Shown: one piece after another, positions 58,179-64,000 of the stretch
How positions within the stretch are numbered: the first letter of the stretch is position 1
Layout of the letters: each line of letters begins with the position of its first letter
Origin: Nocardioides aurantiacus
GTDB lineage: Bacteria > Actinomycetota > Actinomycetes > Propionibacteriales > Nocardioidaceae
DNA length: 64,000 nucleotides
Assembly (NCBI RefSeq): GCF_003752505.1
Contig: NZ_RKHO01000001.1
Coordinates: 1,054,001 to 1,118,000 of the forward strand
Direction: 5' to 3'
Program-made: the position numbers and the translations under genes
Notes under the pieces: model-generated
Told to the model about the DNA's origin: nothing
Database searches by the model: none
What the model saw: only the letters and a program-made list of their open reading frames with translations

Positions 58179-58634
58179 TCAGTCGCGGACCCGACCGCGC
58201 AGCTGCTTGACCTGGGAGCGGCGCTTCTTGCCCTCGGCCCGGCGACGCTGCGAGCCGCGCGTGGGCTTGGTCGGCACGCGAGGGAGCGGGGGCGGGGCGA
58301 GGGCCTCGCGCAGCCGGTCGGCCAGGCGCTGGCGGGCGGCGAGCCGGTTGCGGTGCTGCGAGCGGTGCTCCGAGGCGGTGACCGCGAGCCGCGGCCCGAG
58401 GGTGCGTACGACGCGCTCGCGCTGCGCGTCCGAGAGGGCGCTCGTCGTGGTGAGGTCGAGGAGCACCTCCACCCGGCTGTCGGTGGTGTTGACCGACTGT
58501 CCGCCCGGGCCCGACGAGCGGCTGAACCGCTCGACGAGGTCGCCCTCCGGCACGGTCAGCCCCGACGGGACGCCCGGCCCGGGACGCAGCTGCAGACCCG
58601 CCCCCACACCGCGTCCGCCGTCCACCGAGACCAT
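58179..58634 (-). CDS. arfB: Alternative ribosome rescue factor ArfB (release-factor-like hydrolase)
   Basis: 151-residue peptidyl-tRNA hydrolase that frees stalled ribosomes. The RF catalytic GGQ is in RSSGPGGQSVNTTDSRVEV (near residue 43), and the C-terminal basic tail KPTRGSQRRRAEGKKRRSQ is the part that enters the empty mRNA channel. No codon-recognition domain, as expected. ATG 58634 has TAGCCT six bases upstream and no Shine-Dalgarno, so it looks leaderless. Confidence 0.93.
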   Translation of the reverse strand: MVSVDGGRGVGAGLQLRPGPGVPSGLTVPEGDLVERFSRSSGPGGQSVNTTDSRVEVLLDLTTTSALSDAQRERVVRTLGPRLAVTASEHRSQHRNRLAARQRLADRLREALAPPPLPRVPTKPTRGSQRRRAEGKKRRSQVKQLRGRVRD

Positions 58635-58640
58635 GGGACC

Positions 58641-58646
58641 AGGCTA
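58641..58646 (-). promoter_or_regulatory. -10 hexamer TAGCCT, leaderless promoter of arfB
   Basis: Minus-strand TAGCCT ends six bases before the ATG at 58634. Confidence 0.5.
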
Positions 58647-58672
58647 GGGCGCGTGCCCCGTCGCTGCGGGGC

Positions 58673-58686
58673 GGGACCTTCGACCC
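58673..58686. promoter_or_regulatory. DosR-like box 1, upstream of PPOX-fold gene
   Basis: GGGAC-CTTC-GACCC matches the GGGAC-N4-GTCCC dormancy-regulator core with one mismatch. It ends 35 bases before the ATG at 58722, a position next to a -35 element if that transcript is leaderless. Confidence 0.45.
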
Positions 58687-58721
58687 TGGTGCGGCGTACG
58701 TCGACGGGTTCGGCTTGGTCC

Positions 58722-59159
58722 ATGGCCGAGACCGACCTCACCGACCGCACGGCCGTCCCGCGGCCGCCCAGCTTCGACGTCCTGCCCCGGGAGCGGTGCC
58801 GGGAGCTGCTGTCCGCCACGACCGTGGGCCGCATCGCCTTCACGGGGCGCGACGGACCGGTGCTGCTGCCGGTCAACTACCGGGTCGTGGGCGACGCCGT
58901 GGTGCTGCGCACCTCGTCGTCGGGGACCCTGGCCCAGCTGGCCGGGGCGGAGACCGAGGTGGTCTTCGAGGTCGACTACCACGCCCCGATGTCGCGCTCG
59001 GCCTGGAGCGTCCTGGTCCGGGGCACCGCGCGGGTGGTCGAGGACCCCCACGTGCTGGACGCCGCCGAGGCCTCCCGCGGCGTCTCGTGGGTGCCGGGTG
59101 ACCACGCGCTCGTCCTCGCCGTCACGATGGATCGGGTGACCGGCCGCAGCGTCGGGTAG
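58722..59159 (+). CDS. Pyridoxamine 5'-phosphate oxidase-fold flavin-binding protein
   Basis: 145 residues, split-barrel FMN-binding fold. ERCRELLSATTVGRIAFTGR, then PVLLPVNYRVVGDAVVLRTS and TEVVFEVDYHAPMSRSAWSV match the Pyridox_ox_2 (Rv3369/Rv2074-like) family. Members may be F420- or FMN-dependent reductases; the substrate is unknown. Divergent from arfB and first member of the stress-type cluster; a DosR-like box lies 35 bases upstream. ATG 58722. Confidence 0.87.
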   Translation: MAETDLTDRTAVPRPPSFDVLPRERCRELLSATTVGRIAFTGRDGPVLLPVNYRVVGDAVVLRTSSSGTLAQLAGAETEVVFEVDYHAPMSRSAWSVLVRGTARVVEDPHVLDAAEASRGVSWVPGDHALVLAVTMDRVTGRSVG

Positions 59160-59181
59160 TCACCGCCCCCGGTGGTCGCCG

Positions 59182-59892
59182 TCACGGTGAGCCCCGGTCG
59201 TCGCCCATCGGGCCGCCCGGCATCATGCCGCCGTCGCTCCAGGACCGGCCGAACCACGCCCTCGACCACCGGTGCATCTGGACGATCTCGGCGGACTGGT
59301 CGCGGACGATCGTCCTGGCCAGGGAACCGAGCTCCGCGTGCTCGAGCCGGTCGCTGCCCAGCAGCCGGCGCGCCATCATCACCGCGGTCATGTGGTGCTG
59401 CGTCATGTCGACCAGGAACGTCTCGTCGAGCCGGTCACCGTCGAGCCGGGTGAGGTCGCGCATCATCGGGTCGTACGTCGACGTGGCCGGAGCCCCGCCG
59501 TACCACTGCGACGACCAGGTCCGCATCCGGTCGACCTGGGCCGTCTGGTCGGCGACGATGCGCCGGCCGAAGGCCCGCATCTCGGACCGCTCCGAGCGGC
59601 GCAGCTCGCGGGCGGCGGTGATCGCCTCCTCGTGGTGGGCGACCATGTCGGCCAGGAAGCGCTCCTCGCCGACGTCCGCGCCCATGCCTGGACCCGTGCC
59701 CGAGCCCGTGCCCGCGCCTGGGCCCATGCCGGAGCCCGAGCCCGTGACGGGGTCCGACGGACCGCGCGAGGCGAGGCCGGCTCCGACGGCGGCCCCGCCG
59801 AGCGCGGCCAGGACCACCAGGGCCGTGACGGCGGCCAGCAGGCCCCGGGACAGGTGTCGGCGGGAGGAGGAGGTGGGTCCGGAAGCGCTCAT
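59182..59892 (-). CDS. DUF305 family exported protein
   Basis: 236 residues. N-terminal membrane anchor or signal (RGLLAAVTALVVLAALGGAA, about residues 14-33), a Gly/Ser/Met-rich repeat linker of about 25 residues encoded by degenerate 6-base units, then two ferritin-like four-helix repeats of DUF305. These carry FLADMVAHHEEAITAARELR and FLVDMTQHHMTAVMMARRLL; paired His and Met residues suggest metal (copper) binding. ATG at 59892, 52 bases after the CBS gene on the same strand. Function unconfirmed. Confidence 0.87.
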   Translation of the reverse strand: MSASGPTSSSRRHLSRGLLAAVTALVVLAALGGAAVGAGLASRGPSDPVTGSGSGMGPGAGTGSGTGPGMGADVGEERFLADMVAHHEEAITAARELRRSERSEMRAFGRRIVADQTAQVDRMRTWSSQWYGGAPATSTYDPMMRDLTRLDGDRLDETFLVDMTQHHMTAVMMARRLLGSDRLEHAELGSLARTIVRDQSAEIVQMHRWSRAWFGRSWSDGGMMPGGPMGDDRGSP

Positions 59893-59944
59893 GCAGCCAG
59901 GCTCGGCTGCCGGCGTCCGGCCGACCAGGGGCGGGAGGCACCCG

Positions 59945-60601
59945 TCAGGAGGACCCGCGTCCCGTCCCGTCCGCGATGTCGGCCGGGACGTCGGCGAGCG
60001 GTCGGGGAGGGGTGCGGGTCGTGACGCGCACGACCCCCGCGACGGAGGCTGCGCTCGCCTCCGCGACGGCACGGTCCTCGGTGGTCGTGGGTCCGGTGAC
60101 GACCACCGACCCCGCGACGACGTCGACCTGCCACTCCGGGTGGAGGAGGTCGCCGAACAGCGCCACCACCTCGTCACGGATCGCCTGGTCTCCCCGGGCG
60201 CGGACGCGGACGAGGTCGCTGCGGCTGATGATGCCGACCAGGGTCCCGGCGTCGTCGACGACGGGGAGGCTCTTGAAGCCGTGGGTGCGCATCAGCACGA
60301 CCACCTCGGCGACGTCGGTGGCCGCGTGCACGGTGAGGGCGGGGGAGGTCATCACCTCGCCGACCGTCCGGCCGGTCGCGTCGCGGGGCTCCGGCGGTGG
60401 CCGCAGGTGGGCGCGCCGGTCGGGCGGGAAGGCGTCCTGCAGCAGGTCGGCCTCGCTCACCACCCCGAGCACGGCCCGGTGCTCGTCCACGACCGGCGCC
60501 GCCGAGATCCCGTGGGTGGCCAGGTCGGCGGCGGTCTCCTCGAGGGTGCGTGTCGTGCCGACCGTGACCGGGTCGGGGGTCATCGCGTCGCGGACGAGCA
60601 T
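59945..60601 (-). CDS. CBS-pair and BON domain protein
   Basis: 218 residues. Two CBS motifs (about 1-60, VRDAMTPDPVTVGTTRTLEE, and about 75-140, TVGEVMTSPALTVHAATDVA, then VGIISRSDLVRV) form an adenosyl-binding Bateman module. A BON domain follows (about 145-205, DEVVALFGDLLHPEWQVDVV, VVVTGPTTTEDRAVAEASAA). CBS proteins of this type are hypoxia or stress-induced in mycobacteria. ATG at 60601 behind GGAGG, 30 bases after the flavodoxin stop, so probably co-transcribed with it. Confidence 0.9.
   Translation of the reverse strand: MLVRDAMTPDPVTVGTTRTLEETAADLATHGISAAPVVDEHRAVLGVVSEADLLQDAFPPDRRAHLRPPPEPRDATGRTVGEVMTSPALTVHAATDVAEVVVLMRTHGFKSLPVVDDAGTLVGIISRSDLVRVRARGDQAIRDEVVALFGDLLHPEWQVDVVAGSVVVTGPTTTEDRAVAEASAASVAGVVRVTTRTPPRPLADVPADIADGTGRGSS
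59950..59963. promoter_or_regulatory. DosR-like box 2, upstream of DUF305 gene
   Basis: AGGAC-CCGC-GTCCC has one mismatch to GGGAC-N4-GTCCC. It lies in the last codons of the CBS-BON gene, 57 bases before the DUF305 start at 59892 (minus strand). Confidence 0.4.
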
Positions 60602-60631
60602 GGGGGTCCTCCGTGGGTGAGGGTGTGGACG

Positions 60632-61258
60632 TCAGCTCCAGCCTCTCGCGGCGGTGGTGGTGGTGGCAGCGACGGACGAGGGTCCCGGTGGCGGCGCGGC
60701 GGCGAGCCGTCCCTGGCAGGCGCGCGCCAGTCCGCGGCCCCACGCGACGGCGTGACCGACCTCCTCCCGGCGCAGGGGTCCGCGCGGCCCCTCGACGACG
60801 AAGCCCTGCGGCCGCGCCACGAGCGAGAAGCCCAGGTGCCGCAGCAGGTGCGCGCCGCGGGACGCAGCAGACGGGGGCAGGCGCTCGGTCGACCGCACCC
60901 GGGTGTCGAACATCGCCACGAGGGGGCGGTGGTGGGGGCACGGCGTCGCCCCGGCGACCGTGAGCCAGTCGCGCACGCCCGTCGCGGAGGAGGCGCTGCC
61001 GGCACCCTGGCGGACGGCGTCCTGCCTGGTGCGGGGGCGGCCGAGCGAGAACGCGTGGGTGGGTGCCCCGACGACGAGCAGGTCGAGCCCGACCAGCCGG
61101 AGCGGCGGCGCCGCACCCACCGCGACGACGGTGGCGCCCATGCCCTCGAGGACCAGGCCGCGACCGACCGCGCGGGCGATCGTCTCGGTGCTCTCGACGT
61201 GCGACTCGTAGACGACCAGGGCGCTCGGCCGGGTGTCCCTGCCTGTGCTGACGTCCAT
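60632..61258 (-). CDS. Flavodoxin family protein
   Basis: 208 residues from the ATG at 61258 (GAGGAG upstream). The FMN-phosphate loop is VVYESHVESTETIARAVGRG, and the middle strand LDLLVVGAPTHAFSLGRPRT is a flavodoxin-like FMN isoalloxazine region. A C-terminal extension (PPGPSSVAATTTTAARGWS) is low complexity. Likely a single-electron carrier or FMN reductase partner under stress. First gene of flavodoxin, CBS-BON, DUF305 on the minus strand. Confidence 0.82.
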   Translation of the reverse strand: MDVSTGRDTRPSALVVYESHVESTETIARAVGRGLVLEGMGATVVAVGAAPPLRLVGLDLLVVGAPTHAFSLGRPRTRQDAVRQGAGSASSATGVRDWLTVAGATPCPHHRPLVAMFDTRVRSTERLPPSAASRGAHLLRHLGFSLVARPQGFVVEGPRGPLRREEVGHAVAWGRGLARACQGRLAAAPPPGPSSVAATTTTAARGWS

Positions 61259-61326
61259 GGGTCTCCTCGGCTCGGGCGACGGCGGGTGCCTGCGACCAGC
61301 ATGCGGCGGCACGACCGACCTGCCCA

Positions 61327-61340
61327 GGGCACAAGGTCCC
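61327..61340. promoter_or_regulatory. DosR-like box 3, upstream of flavodoxin gene
   Basis: On the minus strand GGGAC-CTTG-TGCCC, two mismatches from GGGAC-N4-GTCCC, ending 68 bases before the ATG at 61258. The rest of the 221-base gap 61259-61479 holds the next box and no other feature I recognise. Confidence 0.35.
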
Positions 61341-61394
61341 GGCACGGCGGTGGCCGCGCGGTGGCGCGTCGGGGGACCTCCCCTCCCCGACCGG

Positions 61395-61408
61395 GGGCAC
61401 TTCGGCCC
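61395..61408. promoter_or_regulatory. DosR-like box 4, upstream of small ORF and carbamate kinase
   Basis: GGGCA-CTTC-GGCCC shares the CTTC spacer and GC ends of box 1 but has three mismatches to the mycobacterial core. It ends 71 bases before the ATG at 61480. Weakest of the six. Confidence 0.25.
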
Positions 61409-61479
61409 TGCCGAGGAGCCGGCGGCGCGTGTTTCGGTGACCGCGGCGCGCCGACCGCGCCCGGACCCCAGGAGCAGCG

Positions 61480-61674
61480 ATGACCGTCATGGAGCACCGC
61501 GCCGGGCAGGCGCCGGCCGCGCCGCTCGACCAGCTCGGTCTCGTCATCGCCCTGCTGCTGCCGTTCCAGGTGACCGACGAGGTCGTCGGATCGACCGCGT
61601 CCATCGTGCTCGCCCAGGCCGAGGACCGGATGCACACCAGCAGGGCCGTCATGGTCGCCACCGTGGGCAGGTGA
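61480..61674 (+). CDS. Small hypothetical protein, 64 residues
   Basis: I do not recognise this product. It starts MTVMEHRAGQAPAAPLDQLG and has one moderately hydrophobic stretch (LDQLGLVIALLLPFQV) but no clear membrane helix. It is likely real because CAGGAG lies six bases before the ATG and it sits directly before carbamate kinase with a five-base gap, overlapping an alternative GTG of that gene (GTGA). It may be a leader peptide that couples translation to the kinase. Confidence 0.5.
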   Translation: MTVMEHRAGQAPAAPLDQLGLVIALLLPFQVTDEVVGSTASIVLAQAEDRMHTSRAVMVATVGR

Positions 61675-61679
61675 GCGGC

Positions 61680-62591
61680 ATGAGGCTGGTCGTGGCCCTC
61701 GGGGGCAACGCGCTGCTCCGTCGCGGTGAGCGTCCCGACGCCGCCGTCCAGCTCGAGCACGTGGCGCAGGCGGCGCCGGCCCTCGCGGCGGTGGCTGCCG
61801 CCCACGAGGTGGTGCTGGTGCACGGCAACGGCCCCCAGGTCGGTCTGCTGGCGGTCGAGAGCGCCGCCGACCGCAGCCTGAGCGCGCCGTACGCCTTCAG
61901 CGACCTCGTGGCCGAGACCCAGGGGCTGATCGGCTACTGGTTGCAGCAGGGCCTCGCCAACGCCGGGCTCGCCACCCCGGTCGTCACCCTGGTGACCCAG
62001 ACGGTCGTCGACGCCTCGGACCCGGCCTTCGGGCACCCGTCGAAGCCGGTCGGCGCCGTCCTGGGTGAGGTCGAGGCGCGGGACCAGGCCCGCGCGCACG
62101 GGTGGTCGGTGGCGCGGGACGGTGGGGGCTGGCGCCGGGTCGTCGCCTCCCCGCTGCCGCAGCGTGTCGTGGAGCTCGAGATCGCCGAGCACCTCCTGGG
62201 CCAGGGGGTGACGGTGGTGCTCGCCGGAGGCGCCGGGGTGCCCGTGGTGGAGGGCCCCCGCGGCCTGGAGGGCGTCGACGCCGTCGTCGACAAGGACTTC
62301 ACCGCCGCCCTCGTGGCCGAGCGGCTCGGGGCCGATGCCCTCGTGATGCTCACCGACGTGGAGGCGGTGATGTCCGGCTTCGGCACGCCCGGTCGACGTC
62401 CGCTGGGCGCGGTGACCACGGCCGACCTGGCGCGTGAGGACTTCCCGGCGGGATCGATGGGCCCCAAGGTGGCGGCCGCCTGCCAGTTCGTCGACCGCAC
62501 CGGTGGCCGGGCCGCCATCGGCTCGCTGGAGACCGCGGCCGAGGTCGTCGCGGGCACCGCCGGCACCCAGGTGACCGCCTCGCGGACCTGA
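61680..62591 (+). CDS. arcC: Carbamate kinase
   Basis: 303 residues of the amino-acid-kinase fold, making ATP from carbamoyl phosphate and ADP. Motifs: LVVALGGNALLRRGE at the N-terminus, VVLVHGNGPQVGLLAVES, TVVDASDPAFGHPSKPVG, VVLAGGAGVPVVEG, VVDKDFTAALVAERLGADAL and the C-terminal FPAGSMGPKVAAACQFVDRT. ATG 61680 is chosen for AGGTGA at five bases; GTG 61671, overlapping the small ORF stop, is the alternative. No arginine deiminase genes are nearby, so it may serve anaerobic ATP supply from another source. Confidence 0.93.
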   Translation: MRLVVALGGNALLRRGERPDAAVQLEHVAQAAPALAAVAAAHEVVLVHGNGPQVGLLAVESAADRSLSAPYAFSDLVAETQGLIGYWLQQGLANAGLATPVVTLVTQTVVDASDPAFGHPSKPVGAVLGEVEARDQARAHGWSVARDGGGWRRVVASPLPQRVVELEIAEHLLGQGVTVVLAGGAGVPVVEGPRGLEGVDAVVDKDFTAALVAERLGADALVMLTDVEAVMSGFGTPGRRPLGAVTTADLAREDFPAGSMGPKVAAACQFVDRTGGRAAIGSLETAAEVVAGTAGTQVTASRT

Positions 62592-62633
62592 TGGACCTGG
62601 TCGCCGTGGGTCGCGGGAGCGCGGGACGACCGG

Positions 62634-62647
62634 GGGTCCCGGGACCC
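62634..62647. repeat. Perfect 14-bp palindrome after carbamate kinase
   Basis: GGGTCCCGGGACCC lies 43 bases after the arcC stop. It contains GTCCC/GGGAC in inverted order with respect to the DosR-like core, and may be part of a terminator or a regulator site. Confidence 0.3.
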
Positions 62648-62656
62648 GGGGGCGCC

Positions 62657-62670
62657 GGGACCAAGGACCC
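62657..62670. promoter_or_regulatory. DosR-like box 5, upstream of universal stress protein
   Basis: GGGAC-CAAG-GACCC, one mismatch from GGGAC-N4-GTCCC and the same half-sites as box 1. It ends 59 bases before the ATG at 62730. Confidence 0.45.
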
Positions 62671-62729
62671 ACGTCCGGGCGCCCCGGGTGCCCTGCCCCG
62701 GAGGCGTGGTGCTCGTCCACGGTGGGGGC

Positions 62730-63692
62730 ATGAGCCACGAGACGGACCAGACGACCAGCACCCCCGGGACCATCTGGGTCGGCGTCGACGGGAGCAGCGG
62801 CAGCCACGCCGCGGTGCGGTACGCCGCGCACGCGGCCCAGGCGCTCGACCTCGGCGTCCACCTGCTGCACGTGATCCCGATCGACATGGCGATGTCGCCG
62901 ATGTTCCCGCTGGTGCCCGAGGACATGGAGCCCGTGGCCCACCGGCTGCTCGCGGAGGCGTCGCAGCGGGCCGCCGAGATCGTCCCGGCCGACCGGGTCA
63001 CCTCCTCCCTGCACCACGGGCAGCGGACCCGGAGCCTCGTCGAGGCCTCCGGACGGGCCCGCCTCCTGGTCCTCGGTCGCGCTCGGAGGTCGACGGTCGA
63101 GCGGCTGCTGACCGGGTCGGTCGCCACGGGCGTCGCCGCCCGCTCGGACGGCTGTGTCGTCGTGGTGCCCGCCGACTGGCAGGCGCCCGACGAGCAGCTC
63201 CACGTCGTGGTGGGCGTCAAGGACCCCGAGCACTGCGCCGACCTCGCGCTGCGCGCCGTACGGCTGGCGGCCGACCGTGGTGGCCGGGTGACCTTCGTCC
63301 ACGTGTGGGACCTGCCCTGGCAGTACGACGACCAGTCCTCCTCGCTCGACCGGGAGTGGACCGAGCGTGCCCGCGCCGCCGTCGACGCCGGGCTCCAGGA
63401 GGTGCTGGCGCTGCACCGCGACGTCCCGGTGCAGCTCCGCGTCCTGCGGGGCCAGGCCGCACGCGTGCTCCAGGACCAGGCCGCCACCGCCGACCTGCTC
63501 CTGCTCGCGCGCCGCGGTCACCTCCTCCCGCGCGGCCACCTCGGCGGCACGGCGCGCGCGCTGCTGCGCGAGGGCACGTGCCCGGTCGAGGTGGTGCCGC
63601 CCGCCGACGCGTCCTCGGACGGGGGCGATCTCGTCGTCGAGGAGGGCGGCCAGGAGACCGCGCCGGGCCGCGGCGCGCCGCTGCCGGTCTGA
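62730..63692 (+). CDS. Tandem universal stress protein
   Basis: 320 residues containing two UspA domains. Domain 1 (about 9-155): TIWVGVDGSSGSHAAVRYAA, then GRARLLVLGRARRSTVERLL with the ATP loop TGSVATGVA. Domain 2 (about 160-295): HVVVGVKDPEHCADLALRAV, and ADLLLLARRGHLLPRGHLGG. The acidic C-terminal tail (about 25 residues) is extra. Tandem USPs of this length bind ATP and are dormancy-regulon members in mycobacteria (Rv2623 type). ATG 62730 with GGTGGGGG upstream. Confidence 0.92.
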   Translation: MSHETDQTTSTPGTIWVGVDGSSGSHAAVRYAAHAAQALDLGVHLLHVIPIDMAMSPMFPLVPEDMEPVAHRLLAEASQRAAEIVPADRVTSSLHHGQRTRSLVEASGRARLLVLGRARRSTVERLLTGSVATGVAARSDGCVVVVPADWQAPDEQLHVVVGVKDPEHCADLALRAVRLAADRGGRVTFVHVWDLPWQYDDQSSSLDREWTERARAAVDAGLQEVLALHRDVPVQLRVLRGQAARVLQDQAATADLLLLARRGHLLPRGHLGGTARALLREGTCPVEVVPPADASSDGGDLVVEEGGQETAPGRGAPLPV

Positions 63693-63708
63693 TCGTGTGC
63701 GCCGGCCC

Positions 63709-63722
63709 TGGACACCGGTCCG
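63709..63722. promoter_or_regulatory. DosR-like box 6, upstream of PAS gene
   Basis: TGGAC-ACCG-GTCCG has perfect inner half-sites (GGAC/GTCC) and two mismatches at its outer ends. It ends 64 bases before the ATG at 63787. Confidence 0.35.
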
Positions 63723-63786
63723 TCCGCGGTGGAGGCTGGGGGAGCCCCGGGCCCGCCCGACCACCCGGTGGTCGGAGGCCCGCGTC

Positions 63787-64000
63787 ATGCCCGAGAGCGA
63801 CGTCTTCCCGCACCCGGGCGCGGGACGGGCGCCCGGCGAGGGATGGACGCAGTCGACCCCGGGGTTCGGGCGCTGGCTGCACGACTTCACCGACGGCACC
63901 TGGTCGTGGTCGGAGGAGATGATCGCGATGTACGACGCGGGGCTCAGCAACCCCGGCGACGTCGAGGCGGTCTTCGCGCGGCTCCACCCCGACGACGCCG
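63787..64000 (+). CDS. PAS domain protein, N-terminal fragment (cut by window end)
   Basis: 71 residues visible from ATG 63787 with GGAGG eight bases upstream. After a Pro/Gly-rich lead, GFGRWLHDFTDGTWSWSEEM, then IAMYDAG and VEAVFARLHPDDA show the start of a PAS_3-like sensor domain (W-x-W-S, then LHPDD). Related proteins in actinobacteria continue into ANTAR, SpoIIE or histidine kinase output domains; which one applies cannot be seen. Its place behind a DosR-like box makes it a candidate sensor of the cluster. Confidence 0.7.
   Translation, partial: MPESDVFPHPGAGRAPGEGWTQSTPGFGRWLHDFTDGTWSWSEEMIAMYDAGLSNPGDVEAVFARLHPDDA

Overview
The window is very GC-rich and densely packed on both strands. 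It has many GTG/TTG starts, ATGA/GTGA-type gene overlaps and start codons placed directly after a TANNNT promoter hexamer (leaderless genes). Its content includes an actinobacterial OhrR/OsmC pair, a b558-type succinate dehydrogenase, methylmalonyl-CoA mutase, acyl-CoA carboxylase with an epsilon subunit, monomeric isocitrate dehydrogenase, DUF1707 and an Rv1264-like cyclase. This points to an actinobacterium, most likely Nocardioidaceae (Nocardioides-like); the genus is an inference. I see no rRNA, tRNA, CRISPR, integrase or transposase, and no gene-free stretch longer than about 220 bases.

Layout. 1-5064: sugar uptake divergon of a LacI regulator, a sugar-binding lipoprotein broken by an in-frame TAA and a MalF-type permease (minus strand), facing a glycogen-debranching-type hydrolase. 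A perfect 14-bp operator overlaps the hydrolase -10 box. 5080-13225: DUF1707 protein, icd, an MFS exporter, tandem GNAT, trpS, LigT and a DUF559 protein. 13283-19796: sdhCAB, a membrane PP2C phosphatase, a glycosyltransferase and a GNAT. 19876-26155: mutA-mutB-meaB and an M20 amidohydrolase. 26258-42817: an extended nucleoside uptake and catabolism locus with BMP-type ABC transporter, cdd, deoA, add, a uridine-kinase-like gene, two ALDH genes and deoC, interrupted by a P450, an MFS pump, EthD, MaoC and a LuxR-type regulator. 42908-50129: osmC/ohrR, acyl-CoA dehydrogenase, maf-accE-accD, birA, a PH-domain protein and an adenylate cyclase. 50148-54360: NYN protein, purK-purE and a von Willebrand-A surface protein. 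54370-58634: PaoABC-like molybdenum hydroxylase and arfB. 58722-64000: a stress/dormancy-type cluster (FMN-binding PPOX fold, DUF305, CBS-BON, flavodoxin, carbamate kinase, tandem USP, PAS protein).

How the genes work together. Imported nucleosides are deaminated (cdd, add) or phosphorolysed (deoA); deoxyribose phosphate is split by deoC and the acetaldehyde is probably oxidised by the adjacent ALDH pair. That pair looks like a natural split of the two-domain ALDH16 enzyme: a catalytic full-length ALDH followed, with a 4-base overlap, by the Cys-less half domain. Propionyl-CoA is carboxylated (accD/accE, biotinylated through birA) and isomerised to succinyl-CoA (mutAB/meaB), feeding sdhCAB.

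Most notable signals: the split ALDH16; DosR-type inverted repeats (GGGAC-N4-GTCCC family) upstream of six units in the right-hand stress cluster; the nonsense codon in the sugar-binding protein; a double nested palindrome at 45149-45267 in which two convergent stop codons are mirrored; and the LacI operator on a leaderless promoter.
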